A stretch of 59,344 nt of DNA from Ectopseudomonas alcaliphila. Its GTDB lineage: Bacteria > Pseudomonadota > Gammaproteobacteria > Pseudomonadales > Pseudomonadaceae. A program made the position numbers and the translations under genes. This document shows, piece after piece, positions 15,118 to 23,628 of this stretch. Location of the stretch: NCBI RefSeq assembly GCF_900101755.1, contig NZ_FNAE01000010.1, positions 55,887 through 115,230 on the forward strand. Direction: 5' to 3'. Below the pieces are notes generated by a model. It was given only the letters and a program-made list of their open reading frames with translations. It had not been told where the DNA came from and ran no database searches. Within the stretch, counting starts at the first letter, position 1. Each line of letters opens with the position of its first letter.

Positions 15118-16125
15118 ATGCCGATCCGCCACTGCATCGTCCACCTGATCGACAAGAAACCCGACGGCAGCCCCGCCGTGCTGCACGCCCGCGACAGCGA
15201 GCTGGCCACGTCGCAAGCCATGGAGAACCTGTTGGCCGACCTCAACGAGAGCTACAACGCCAAGCAGGGCAAGGCCTGGGGTCTGTTCCACGAAGAGTCC
15301 GGCGCCTACCCGTTCAGCGGTTGGCTCAAGGCTTATCTCGACGGCGAGCAGGATTTCACTGCCTTCAGCCGCCAGGCCGTCGAACACCTGCAAAAGCTGA
15401 TGGAAGAGTCCAACCTCTCCACTGGTGGCCACGTGTTGCTGGCCCATTACCAGCAAGGCATGACCGACTACCTGGCCATTGCCCTGCTGCACCACAGCGA
15501 AGGCGTGGCGGTGACCGACGCGCTGGACGTGACCCCAGCCAAGCACCTCGATCTGAGCCAGCTGCATCTGGCCGCGCGCATCAACATCAGCGAGTGGCAG
15601 AACAACAAGCAGTCCAAGCAGTACATCTCCTTCATCAAGGGCAAGAACGGCAAGAAGGTCTCGGACTACTTCCGCGACTTCATCGGCTGCCAGGAAGGCG
15701 TCGACGGCCCGGGCGAGACCCGCACCCTGCTCAAGGCTTTCAGCGATTACGTGGAAAGCGAGGATCTGCCCGAAGAGCAGGCCCGTGAGAAGACCAAGAC
15801 CCTGGTCGGCTACGCCACCGGCCAGGCCAAGATGGGCGAGCCGATCACCCTGGAAGAACTGTCCGGCCTGATCGACGAAGAGCGGCCCAAGGCCTTCTAT
15901 GAGCACATCCGCAACAAGGACTACGGCATGGCCCCGGAATTTCCGGCGGACAAACGTACCCTGAGCCAGTTCCAGCGCTTCACCGGGCGTGCCGAGGGCC
16001 TGTCGATCAGCTTCGAGGCGCACCTGCTGGGCTCGAAGGTCGAGTATGACGAGGGTCGCGACATGCTGATCATTCGTCAGCTGCCGACCCAGTTGAAGGA
16101 TCAGCTCAAGCGCCGTCAGGATTGA
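15118..16125 (+). CDS. yejK: Nucleoid-associated protein YejK/NdpA
   Basis: A 335-residue nucleoid-associated protein of the YejK/NdpA family, a DNA-binding protein of the bacterial nucleoid whose exact role is unsettled. The start MPIRHCIVHLIDKK is characteristic, as is the conserved RINISEWQ region near the middle. The ATG at 15118 follows the usual family start; the upstream open frame to 15007 is not homologous sequence. It is followed by a palindromic repeat with GTGGGC arms and is probably monocistronic. Confidence 0.93.
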   Translation: MPIRHCIVHLIDKKPDGSPAVLHARDSELATSQAMENLLADLNESYNAKQGKAWGLFHEESGAYPFSGWLKAYLDGEQDFTAFSRQAVEHLQKLMEESNLSTGGHVLLAHYQQGMTDYLAIALLHHSEGVAVTDALDVTPAKHLDLSQLHLAARINISEWQNNKQSKQYISFIKGKNGKKVSDYFRDFIGCQEGVDGPGETRTLLKAFSDYVESEDLPEEQAREKTKTLVGYATGQAKMGEPITLEELSGLIDEERPKAFYEHIRNKDYGMAPEFPADKRTLSQFQRFTGRAEGLSISFEAHLLGSKVEYDEGRDMLIIRQLPTQLKDQLKRRQD

Positions 16126-16132
16126 TACATTT

Positions 16133-16232
16133 GTAGGGTGGGCCGGGCGGCGATCCGCTTTAGCCCACCGAAATAGAACAGATGGGCCAAGATCGTTCTG
16201 GTGGGCTGAAGCCCACCCTACGCCCACCCTAC
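16133..16232. repeat. REP-like repeat pair (GTAGGGTGGGC family)
   Basis: Two inverted copies of a GTAGGGTGGGC...GCCCACC unit surround a short spacer after yejK. The same family appears in a similar pair at 47641-47713. It may stabilise or terminate the upstream transcript. Confidence 0.7.
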
Positions 16233-16312
16233 GAGCCACGGGCTGATATGGCGGTATGACCTGGCGCGGTTTACCCTGAGATGACCGCGCCATCACACAA
16301 GGACGCGAAAAG

Positions 16313-16633
16313 ATGAAAACGATTCTGCTGATTCTCGCCGCCCTGGCCCTGTGGCAGAACTGGGACAAGATCGAGCGCTGGATCGACCCACCCCAGGCGG
16401 GCAACGCCAGCGGCGAGGTGGTGCTCTACGCCACTCAATGGTGTGGTTACTGCGCCAAGGCTCGCGAGCTGTTCGCCGAGGACGGTATCGCCTATCGCGA
16501 AGTCGATATAGAAAAGGACAGCGCCGGCCGCGCCCAGTACCAGGCACTCGGCGGCCGCGGCGTGCCGGTGATCGACCTGCGCGGGCAGGTCATTCACGGC
16601 TACGACGTACGCGCCATCCGCGCCGCCTACTGA
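16313..16633 (+). CDS. Membrane-anchored glutaredoxin family protein
   Basis: The 106-residue protein has an N-terminal hydrophobic stretch (residues 3-14) that may anchor it. A glutaredoxin fold follows, with the dithiol site CGYC near residues 44-47 and a cis-proline GVPVI near residue 82. It probably reduces disulfides or mixed disulfides with glutathione; whether it faces cytoplasm or periplasm is not clear from the short N terminus. It converges with the downstream GST gene (stops 16631-16633 and 16652), which shares the glutathione theme, but the two are not in one operon. Confidence 0.88.
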   Translation: MKTILLILAALALWQNWDKIERWIDPPQAGNASGEVVLYATQWCGYCAKARELFAEDGIAYREVDIEKDSAGRAQYQALGGRGVPVIDLRGQVIHGYDVRAIRAAY

Positions 16634-16651
16634 CAGGCGGCGCAGCAGGCC

Positions 16652-17587
16652 TCAACGCGCCTCGATACGGAAACCCAGCCGCGGGAAGTGCACGTGCACG
16701 ACACCAGCGCGCTCATCCTCACGACGCAGAATCAGTTCGTCACGCCCGGCGTGGAGCAGCTCGCCCTGCACCGGGTCGACGCCATAGTCCACTGCAGCAA
16801 TGCTCACCTGCTGGCCAGCCTGGAAGCCATTGGGGTCGACGAAAGCCTCGTCCGGCAGCGCTGCCGGGCTCGCCTCACGCGCCACGGCGATCGCCTGCTC
16901 GCCGCTCATCTCGCTCAACGAGCCATGGCCGAAGCCGAGCACACGACCGAGCCAGGCAGCGACCTCAGGGTAATCGTCGACCAGCGGCGAGGTAACCGGC
17001 GTGCCACGCAGGAACCACAGGCAATGGGCCACGGAAAAATCGGCGAGCGACGGTTCACCGAAGAGGAAATCGCCCTGCTCGCGCTGCAGCTGGCGTTGCA
17101 ATGCGCCCATCAGTGCCGGCCATTGATGCTTGGCCTGCTCCAGCGGCAGACGGCTCGCCGTCCCCCCGGAAAACAGCGCACCACGGTCGGCGGCGAAGGC
17201 CTTGGCGAACTCCGGCGGCGCCTTGGCGAAGCGCAGCGCCATGGACTCGGGCTGGAACACCAGGGCCACGGCATGCTGGAACAGCACCGAGTCTGCCCAC
17301 TGCGCCAGCAGGCTGACATTGAACTCCTGGCCTTCGGGCAGCAGCGCCGGGGTTGCCTTCTCGGCTTCCAGGCGACGAGCGATCAGCGCGGTATCGCAGT
17401 AGATGTCGGCGCCAACCTGCAGCACCGGGGTCTTGCGGTAGCCGCCGGTCAACGCGGTGAGATCGGGCTTTGGCATCAGTGGCGGGATCATCACCGAACG
17501 CCAGGACAGTTGCTTGAAGCCCAGCATCAGGCGGGCCTTCTCGGCGAACGGCGAGGTCGGATAGTGATGAAGGATCAACTCATGCAT
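16652..17587 (-). CDS. Glutathione S-transferase family protein
   Basis: A 311-residue GST-like protein, longer than typical GSTs (about 200-220). The N-terminal thioredoxin-like GST domain (LILHHYPTSPFAEKARLML, then GGYRKTPVLQ with the conserved Pro, and DTALIARRLE) is followed by an all-helical C-terminal domain and an extra C-terminal part of about 90 residues that is partly beta-like. Substrate unknown; detoxification or thiol-dependent isomerisation is family-level inference. It is monocistronic and convergent with the glutaredoxin gene. Confidence 0.88.
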   Translation of the reverse strand: MHELILHHYPTSPFAEKARLMLGFKQLSWRSVMIPPLMPKPDLTALTGGYRKTPVLQVGADIYCDTALIARRLEAEKATPALLPEGQEFNVSLLAQWADSVLFQHAVALVFQPESMALRFAKAPPEFAKAFAADRGALFSGGTASRLPLEQAKHQWPALMGALQRQLQREQGDFLFGEPSLADFSVAHCLWFLRGTPVTSPLVDDYPEVAAWLGRVLGFGHGSLSEMSGEQAIAVAREASPAALPDEAFVDPNGFQAGQQVSIAAVDYGVDPVQGELLHAGRDELILRREDERAGVVHVHFPRLGFRIEAR

Positions 17588-17650
17588 GGCGCGCTCCGCG
17601 TCGGATCGAAAGCCCTCAGCTTACCCGCGCAGCCGGGGCACGCAACCGCC

Positions 17651-17932
17651 TCAGGCTGATGAACCGCCATCAACGGCCAGAATGAGCGCCTCTTTGGCGC
17701 TTTTGCTCAGGCGCTTGATCGCGCGTTCACGACGCAGCGCATCGCCCTTGCCGGCGCAGGCTTCGACGTAGGCCAGCGCCAGCGCGGGGCTGGTATGGAA
17801 GAAACGGGCGCCCTTGCCACTCTGGTGCTGGGCGAAACGTCGCTGCGGATCGTCGCTGATACCGCAATACAACGCGCCATTGGCAGCGCGCACCAGGTAG
17901 ACGAACCAGGCTTTTTCGACGGCTGCATTCAT
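17651..17932 (-). CDS. GIY-YIG nuclease-superfamily protein (UPF0213/YhbQ-like)
   Basis: A 93-residue single-domain GIY-YIG protein with the FVYLVRAANGALYCGIS start and ERAIKRLSK segment, matching the short YhbQ/UPF0213 group. The predicted fold is a small nuclease domain, but activity has been shown for only some members. The ATG at 17930-17932 overlaps the TGA of pcsA by four bases (ATGA), so the two are translationally coupled; functional linkage to phospholipid synthesis is not obvious. The longer frame to 17950 adds six residues and overlaps pcsA more. Confidence 0.9.
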   Translation of the reverse strand: MNAAVEKAWFVYLVRAANGALYCGISDDPQRRFAQHQSGKGARFFHTSPALALAYVEACAGKGDALRRERAIKRLSKSAKEALILAVDGGSSA

Positions 17933-18648
17933 CCGCGAGCGGGAAACCACTCACGCGCCGAACGCCACAGGCACATGCCGACGAAGTAGGCCGAAGCCAA
18001 CCACCACAGTGCCAGCAGCCAGAACTGATTGACCGGGTACTGCAGAATCAGCAGCGCGCTTGAGAGCATCCAGACGAAGGTCACCAGAATGTTCAGCGGC
18101 ATGAACTGGCGCACGCGAAACGGGTGCAGGAATTTCATCTTGGTCAGGGTCAGGCCGGCCAGCAGCACGATCATGCCCAGCGTGATCCAGGGATGGACAT
18201 CGAGGATGTAGAAATACAGCACGACCACGTTCCACGCCGCCGGGAAGCCGACGAAGTAGTTGTCCTTGCTCTTCATGTTCAGGTTGCAGAAGCAGAACAG
18301 CGAAGACAGCAGAATCAGGCCCACGGCAAACAGCGGCGTGTAATCCGGCAGCGGGATGAAGCGGTAGAGAAAGATCGCGGGAATGAATACGTAGGTGAGG
18401 TAGTCGATCACCAGGTCGAGGGTCGAGCCATCGAAATGCGGCAACACGCCCTTGACGTCGTAACGTCGCGCCAGCGAGCCGTCCAGACCATCGACCAGCA
18501 ACGCCAGGCCGAGCCACAACAGGCATTGCTTGGGTTGACCGTCGAGTACGGCCAGCAATGCCAGCAGGGCGAGGATCACGCCGCTGGCGGTAACAGCATG
18601 GACCCCCCAGGCTTTGGCCTGTTTTACGGCAACGATCAATTCGGTCAC
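17929..18648 (-). CDS. pcsA: Phosphatidylcholine synthase
   Basis: This enzyme condenses choline with CDP-diacylglycerol to make phosphatidylcholine in the inner membrane. The CDP-alcohol phosphotransferase signature is the Pcs-type DG-X2-AR-X12-G-X3-D-X3-D (DGLDGSLARR...DGSTLDLVID). About seven to eight membrane helices fill the 239-residue protein. I prefer the GTG at 18646-18648, which matches the start of known Pseudomonas Pcs proteins; another GTG at 18679-18681 would add 11 residues. It is coupled by an ATGA overlap to the GIY-YIG gene downstream. Its own promoter is not clear. Confidence 0.92.
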   Translation of the reverse strand: MTELIVAVKQAKAWGVHAVTASGVILALLALLAVLDGQPKQCLLWLGLALLVDGLDGSLARRYDVKGVLPHFDGSTLDLVIDYLTYVFIPAIFLYRFIPLPDYTPLFAVGLILLSSLFCFCNLNMKSKDNYFVGFPAAWNVVVLYFYILDVHPWITLGMIVLLAGLTLTKMKFLHPFRVRQFMPLNILVTFVWMLSSALLILQYPVNQFWLLALWWLASAYFVGMCLWRSAREWFPARG

Positions 18649-18747
18649 GGCAGGTCTCGATTGGCAGTGGAGGTGCGGCACCCGGTGTGCGCACTCTTTA
18701 TTGAAGGATAAGACCGGCTAGCCTACCACTGCGTTCCTTCGCCCGCC

Positions 18748-19221
18748 TCAGCGCGTGCCGCGAAACTGGGCCAGACCGCGTGCCGCCTGTCGACGAATGG
18801 CAGCCTGAACCGGTGGCGCCCAGCCCAGCAGAAGCCCTTTGCCACCTAGTGCCTGACGCGTCCAGCGCCATAGATCGAAGTGATCGCGATGCTCGACGAT
18901 CAGCCCGTCGCGAAACACGAAGCGCGCCTGGATATTGTTGACCACCTGACGACCGGTGGCGCTGAAACGGTAGCTGGCTACCCAGCGTGCGCTGCCGGCA
19001 TGATCGTCGGCGTGCACCGAGTCGAACGTCAGCGAAAAGTCTTCGGCGCGGCTGCACAGCATACGCCACATATCGCCCGCCTCCGTGCCGCGCAGATCGA
19101 CGAAGACCGGGTCAGAGAAGCGCACGTCCTCGGCATAACAGCCGGCCATGGTATCGGCATCGAGCTGCTGGAAGGCGCTGTAAAAACGCTGGATCAACTC
19201 GGCGTTGGCATGACTGCTCAT
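18748..19221 (-). CDS. Nuclear transport factor 2-like (SnoaL) family protein
   Basis: A 157-residue cytoplasmic protein of the NTF2-like/SnoaL-like superfamily, shown by the sequence AELIQRFYSAFQQLDADTMAGCYAEDVRFSDP near the N terminus and the cone-shaped alpha-plus-beta pattern. Members range from enzymes (cyclases, isomerases) to simple binding proteins, so the substrate is unknown. It is divergent from the GlxA-type regulator and lies between pcsA and that gene. Confidence 0.85.
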   Translation of the reverse strand: MSSHANAELIQRFYSAFQQLDADTMAGCYAEDVRFSDPVFVDLRGTEAGDMWRMLCSRAEDFSLTFDSVHADDHAGSARWVASYRFSATGRQVVNNIQARFVFRDGLIVEHRDHFDLWRWTRQALGGKGLLLGWAPPVQAAIRRQAARGLAQFRGTR

Positions 19222-19384
19222 GGGGCGCTCCTGGGGGCTTGTTGGTGATGGCGGCGGTGCGCGCGGCGCATCCTACGACTTGTGGGTGAATGCAGCCTAG
19301 TTTGTGCCTCGTCCGCCATCGTGGCGATTGGCGCCAAAGACATCTTTGTGTCAATAATCGCCAAACTCATGACAGGCCACCGCC

Positions 19385-20326
19385 ATGCTGCGTATTGCAC
19401 TTTATGTCTGCCCGCAAACCGTCTGCTCCAGCCTGAGCATGGCACAGGACGCCTTCAGCCTGGCCAATCGCCTGGCGGGCGCGCCCCGCTTTCAGCTGCA
19501 GCGCTTCAGCCTCGATGGCCAGCCAGTACAGTTGGAGTTCGCGCAGATTCTGGTCGATGGCGGCCTTGAGTTGGCCGAGCAGGCCGATCTGCTGATCGTG
19601 CCGGCCACCGGAAGCGCCATCAGCAGCACCCTGGAGAGCAACGCCAAACTGCTGCCCTGGCTTGCCCTGCGCGACCAGCAACAGGTGGCAAGCCTGTGCA
19701 GCAGCGCCTTCCTGCTGGCGGCTGCCGGCCTGCTAGATGGTCGCCAGGCGACCACCCACTGGGCCCTGGCTGACGCCTTCGCCCGGCGCTTTCCCCAGGT
19801 GAAGCTGCGCAGCGACCTGCTGCTGACCGAAGATGGCCCACTGTTCTGCTCCGGCGGTGCCCAGGCCGGGCTCGATCTGTGCCTGCACCTGATTGCCCTG
19901 CATGCCGGCGAATGGCTGGCGCAGCAGGTCGCCAGCGCCATGGTGATCGAGCGCCAGCGCGGTACGCAGAGCCGATTCGCACCGTTGCTGCCCGACAGCG
20001 AGGACAAATCCCTTGCCCCGCTGCTGACCTGGCTGCGCGAGCATCACGCCGAGGCGATCGACCTGAATCGCCTTGCCCAGCAGGCACACTGTTCTGCGCG
20101 CACCTTGCTGCGACGCTTCCGCCAGGCCACCGGGCTGACGCCTGGAGACTACCTGCAGCGCCTGCGCATCAGCCTGGCACAACAGGCGCTGGCCGAGTCG
20201 GCGCAGTCGCTGGAACAAATCGCCAGCCAGGTCGGCTTTGCCGACCGCGCGACCTTCGCCAAGCGCTTCAAGCAGCTGTGCGGGGAAACACCAGGGGCCT
20301 TTCGCAAGCGCATGCGGCGCAGTTGA
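19385..20326 (+). CDS. GlxA-family AraC transcriptional regulator
   Basis: The 313-residue protein has an N-terminal DJ-1/PfpI-like amidotransferase domain (about residues 1-180; VASLCSSAFLLAAAGLLDGR contains the nucleophile-elbow region) and a C-terminal AraC double helix-turn-helix (about 210-310; AHCSARTLLRRF and ASQVGFADRATFAKRFK). Such GlxA-type regulators often control amine, carnitine or arginine metabolism in Pseudomonas. The closest plausible target is the convergent aap transporter or the divergent SnoaL gene; the effector is unknown. It ends next to the bidirectional terminator at 20343-20362. Confidence 0.9.
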   Translation: MLRIALYVCPQTVCSSLSMAQDAFSLANRLAGAPRFQLQRFSLDGQPVQLEFAQILVDGGLELAEQADLLIVPATGSAISSTLESNAKLLPWLALRDQQQVASLCSSAFLLAAAGLLDGRQATTHWALADAFARRFPQVKLRSDLLLTEDGPLFCSGGAQAGLDLCLHLIALHAGEWLAQQVASAMVIERQRGTQSRFAPLLPDSEDKSLAPLLTWLREHHAEAIDLNRLAQQAHCSARTLLRRFRQATGLTPGDYLQRLRISLAQQALAESAQSLEQIASQVGFADRATFAKRFKQLCGETPGAFRKRMRRS

Positions 20327-20342
20327 GGCCCAGCAACGAAAA

Positions 20343-20362
20343 AGGGAGCCCGAAGGCTCCCT
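20343..20362 (-). terminator. Terminator of the aap operon
   Basis: Perfect stem AGGGAGCC / GGCTCCCT with a CGAA tetraloop, followed on the minus strand by TTTTTCG. It lies between the convergent GlxA regulator and aapP genes and can serve both. Confidence 0.88.
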
Positions 20363-20383
20363 GATCGATGGCGCGATCCCGGC

Positions 20384-21145
20384 TCAGTGCAGGATCTGGC
20401 TGAGGAACAGCTTGGTGCGCTCGTTCTGCGGGTTGGTGAAGAAGGCGTTCGGCTCGGCCTCCTCCACGATCTCGCCCTTGTCCATGAAGATCACGCGGTT
20501 GGCCACGGTACGGGCAAAACCCATCTCGTGGGTCACGCAGAGCATGGTCATGCCGTCTTCGGCCAGGCCGATCATGGTGTCGAGCACCTCTTTCACCATT
20601 TCCGGGTCGAGTGCCGAGGTCGGCTCGTCGAACAGCATGATCTTCGGCTTCATGCACAGCGCGCGGGCAATCGCCACACGCTGCTGCTGACCACCGGAGA
20701 GCTGGCCCGGATACTTGTGTGCCTGCTCAGGAATACGCACGCGCTCGAGGAAATGCATGGCAACTTCCTCGGCCTGACGCTTGGGCATCTTGCGCACCCA
20801 CATCGGCGCCAGGGTGCAGTTCTGCAGCACGGTCAGGTGCGGGAACAGGTTGAAGTGCTGAAACACCATACCCACTTCGCGGCGAATCGCCTCGATGTGC
20901 TTGAGGTCGCTGGTCAACTCGGTGCCATCGACGACGATGCGCCCCTGCTGATGTTCCTCCAGACGGTTGATGCAGCGAATGGTGGTGGACTTGCCCGAAC
21001 CGGACGGGCCACACAGGACGATACGCTCGCCCGGCTGCACGCTGAGGTTGATGTCCTTGAGCACGTGGAACTGGCCGTACCACTTGTTCACGCCCTGCAG
21101 CAGGATCATCGGCTCGGCGCTAGGTTGCTTGATTGCTTCACTCAT
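20384..21145 (-). CDS. aapP: ABC amino-acid transporter ATP-binding protein
   Basis: ATPase of a polar amino-acid importer (253 residues). Walker A GPSGSGKST (about residues 41-49), Q-loop, LSGGQQQR signature, Walker B MLFDEPTSALD and the switch His (VTHEMGF) are all present. It powers uptake together with AapQ and AapM. It is the last gene of the aapJQMP operon, which lies on the minus strand. Confidence 0.96.
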   Translation of the reverse strand: MSEAIKQPSAEPMILLQGVNKWYGQFHVLKDINLSVQPGERIVLCGPSGSGKSTTIRCINRLEEHQQGRIVVDGTELTSDLKHIEAIRREVGMVFQHFNLFPHLTVLQNCTLAPMWVRKMPKRQAEEVAMHFLERVRIPEQAHKYPGQLSGGQQQRVAIARALCMKPKIMLFDEPTSALDPEMVKEVLDTMIGLAEDGMTMLCVTHEMGFARTVANRVIFMDKGEIVEEAEPNAFFTNPQNERTKLFLSQILH

Positions 21146-21241
21146 AATTCACTCCTCTCGAGGGGCTGATTCAGGATTTCGAGCCAGGGCCAGGCGCTTG
21201 CAACAGCGCCTGGCCGACACGCAGCAAATACTGATCAGCTC

Positions 21242-22339
21242 CTAACGCTTGTGGCCGGTGTCCAGCTTGCGCTCCAGATGCATGGAGTAGCGGGACATAC
21301 CAAAACAGAAAATCCAGAAAACCAGAGCGGCGAATACATAGCCCTCGGTGGCCATGCCCAGCCAGGCCGGGTCGGTGGTCGCCTGCTTGATGCTGTTGAG
21401 CAGGTCGAACAGACCGATGATGATCACCAGACTGGTGTCCTTGAACAGCGAAATGAAGGTGTTGACGATGCCGGGGATGACCAGTTTGAGTGCCTGCGGC
21501 AGGATCACCAGGCCCATCACCCGCCAGTAGCCCAGGCCCATGGCCGCAGCGGCTTCGTACTGCCCCTTGGGAATGGCCTGCAGACCACCACGCACCACTT
21601 CGGCGACATAGGCGGACTGGAACAGGATCACCCCGATCAGCGCACGCATCAGCTTGTCGAAGTGCATGCCCTCGGGCATGAACAACGGCAGCATCACCGA
21701 GGACATGAACAGCACAGTGATCAGCGGCACACCGCGCCAGAACTCGATGAAGGTAACGCTGATGACCTTGATCGCCGGCATGTTCGAACGCCGTCCCAGC
21801 GCCAACAGGATACCCAGCGGCAGAGCACCGGTGATGCCAACGGCGGCGATCACCAGGGTCAGCATCAGACCACCCCACTGGCTGGTGGAAACCACGCTCA
21901 GGCCAAACACACCGCCGTGCAGCAGACACCAGGCGATCACCGGATAGATCGCCAGGAAGGCCAGGCCGTAGATCGCCTTGCGCGGCATTTGCGGAACGAA
22001 CAGCGGCGCTGCACCGATGATGGCCAGCCACAGGGTAGCGTCCACCCGCCAGCGCAGTTCACTGGGATAGAAACCGTACATGAACTGGCCAAAACGCTGC
22101 TGGATGAACACCCAGCAGGCGCCTTCCTTGGTGCAGTCGGCGCGAGTGCTGCCGACCCAGTTGGCATCGATGAAGGCCCACTGCAGCAGTGGCGGCACGA
22201 TCAGCCAGATCAGGTAGGCGGCGAACAGGGTCAGCAGAGTGTTGAACCAGCCGGAAAACAGGTTGGCCTTGAGCCAGCCCACCACGCCGACGCTCAGGCG
22301 CGGCGGCGGCAGGTCGGGTTTGAAGGTATGAGTTTGCAT
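21242..22339 (-). CDS. aapM: ABC amino-acid transporter permease AapM
   Basis: Inner-membrane permease (365 residues) of the general L-amino-acid transporter. It has multiple helices, the HisM-type permease motif (EVVRGGLQAIPKGQYEAAAAMGL) that contacts the ATPase near residues 250-272, and the extended N-terminal region typical of AapM/BztC. It begins nine bases after aapQ, so the two are cotranslated. Partners are AapQ, AapP and binding protein AapJ. Confidence 0.95.
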   Translation of the reverse strand: MQTHTFKPDLPPPRLSVGVVGWLKANLFSGWFNTLLTLFAAYLIWLIVPPLLQWAFIDANWVGSTRADCTKEGACWVFIQQRFGQFMYGFYPSELRWRVDATLWLAIIGAAPLFVPQMPRKAIYGLAFLAIYPVIAWCLLHGGVFGLSVVSTSQWGGLMLTLVIAAVGITGALPLGILLALGRRSNMPAIKVISVTFIEFWRGVPLITVLFMSSVMLPLFMPEGMHFDKLMRALIGVILFQSAYVAEVVRGGLQAIPKGQYEAAAAMGLGYWRVMGLVILPQALKLVIPGIVNTFISLFKDTSLVIIIGLFDLLNSIKQATTDPAWLGMATEGYVFAALVFWIFCFGMSRYSMHLERKLDTGHKR

Positions 22340-22348
22340 GGCTGCTCC

Positions 22349-23533
22349 TTACCGCTCGATCAGCGCAATGCGCTTGTTGTACCAGTTCATCAGCAGGGAA
22401 ATGCTGATACTGATCGCCAGGTACACGCTCATGGTGATGGCGATTACCTCGATGGCCTGGCCGGTCTGGTTGAGCACGGTACCGGCGAACAGCGACACCA
22501 TGTCCGGGTAACCGATACCGGCGGCCAGCGAAGAGTTCTTCGCTAGATTGAGGTACTGGCTGGTCAGCGGCGGGATGATCACGCGCAGTGCCTGCGGGAT
22601 GATTACCAGGCGCAGGGTGATGCCCGGGCGCAGCCCCAGCGAACGCGCGGCCTCGGTCTGGCCATGGCTGACGGCCATGATCCCGGCGCGTACGGTCTCG
22701 GCGATGAAGGCAGCGGTGTAGATGGTCAACGCGAGGGTGAGCGCCATCAACTCGGGAATCATCACCCAGCCGCCGCGGAAGTTGAAACCACTCAACTCCG
22801 GCACGCTCCATACCAGCGGGTTACCACCGATCAGCACGGTCAGCGCAGGAATACCGACGATCATCGCCAGCGACGTCCACAGCAGCGGGAAGATCTTGCC
22901 GGTGGCCTCGCGCCGCTTCTTGGCCCAGCGTCCCAGGGCAATGATGCCGACGATGGTCGCCACCAGGACCACGGCGAACAGACCGAAGCTCTCCGACGGA
23001 CCGGGCGACGGCATGTACAAACCGCGACTGTTGAGAAAGAACACTTCGCCGACATCCAGGCTCTGCCGTGGGCCAGGCAGGGTCAGGAATACCGCGAAAT
23101 ACCAGAAGAGAATCTGCAGAAGCGGCGGGATGTTGCGGAAAATCTCGATGTAAACGGTAGCCAGCTTGCTGATCAGCCAGTTCGGCGACAAGCGGGCAAT
23201 CCCAATAATGAAACCAAGAACGGACGCCAGCACGATACCGATGAACGACACCAGCAGCGTATTGAGCAGACCGACCAGAAAGACCCGGCCATAGGTATTG
23301 CTTTCGGTGTACTCGATCAGGTGCTGGGCAATGCCGAAGCCCGCACTGTTGCTCAGGAAACCGAAGCCGGACACGATACCGCGCCGCTCCAGGTTGGTCT
23401 GAGTGTTCTGGTACAGGAACCAGCCGAGCGCCACGACGGCGACTACGGCAATAATCTGGAATAGCCACGCGCGCACCTGAGGGTCGGTCCAGACCGAACC
23501 TCGCGGGCGCGGGACATTAGCACTAGTTTGCAT
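22349..23533 (-). CDS. aapQ: ABC amino-acid transporter permease AapQ
   Basis: The other inner-membrane permease (394 residues), of the AapQ/BztB type. It has an N-terminal helix, a large periplasmic and membrane insertion and the C-terminal EAA-like loop (ETVRAGIMAVSHGQTEAARSLGL) that binds the ATPase. AapJQMP transporters import a broad range of L-amino acids (Glu, Asp, Gln, Asn). The gene follows aapJ after a 95-base gap that contains a strong intercistronic hairpin. Confidence 0.95.
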   Translation of the reverse strand: MQTSANVPRPRGSVWTDPQVRAWLFQIIAVVAVVALGWFLYQNTQTNLERRGIVSGFGFLSNSAGFGIAQHLIEYTESNTYGRVFLVGLLNTLLVSFIGIVLASVLGFIIGIARLSPNWLISKLATVYIEIFRNIPPLLQILFWYFAVFLTLPGPRQSLDVGEVFFLNSRGLYMPSPGPSESFGLFAVVLVATIVGIIALGRWAKKRREATGKIFPLLWTSLAMIVGIPALTVLIGGNPLVWSVPELSGFNFRGGWVMIPELMALTLALTIYTAAFIAETVRAGIMAVSHGQTEAARSLGLRPGITLRLVIIPQALRVIIPPLTSQYLNLAKNSSLAAGIGYPDMVSLFAGTVLNQTGQAIEVIAITMSVYLAISISISLLMNWYNKRIALIER

Positions 23534-23550
23534 AACAGCCCTCTTGGAAG

Positions 23551-23578
23551 CTCCATGCCCGCATTCGCGGGCATGGAG
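23551..23578 (-). promoter_or_regulatory. Intercistronic hairpin between aapJ and aapQ
   Basis: Perfect 12-bp stem CTCCATGCCCGC / GCGGGCATGGAG with an ATTC loop and no T-tract. Such hairpins after binding-protein genes usually protect the upstream message and reduce read-through, so AapJ is made in excess over the membrane parts. Confidence 0.75.
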
Positions 23579-23628
23579 TTCACCTCATCAGAACAACCGG
23601 CGCGCCATGCTGCGCGCCGTACAGACGA

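Noticed and set aside
15016..16404. 462-codon minus-strand frame opposite yejK
   Set aside because: Antisense shadow of a well-recognised gene.
21251..22546. 431-codon plus-strand frame opposite aapM
   Set aside because: Shadow frame rich in Gln, His and Gly, as expected opposite high-GC coding DNA.
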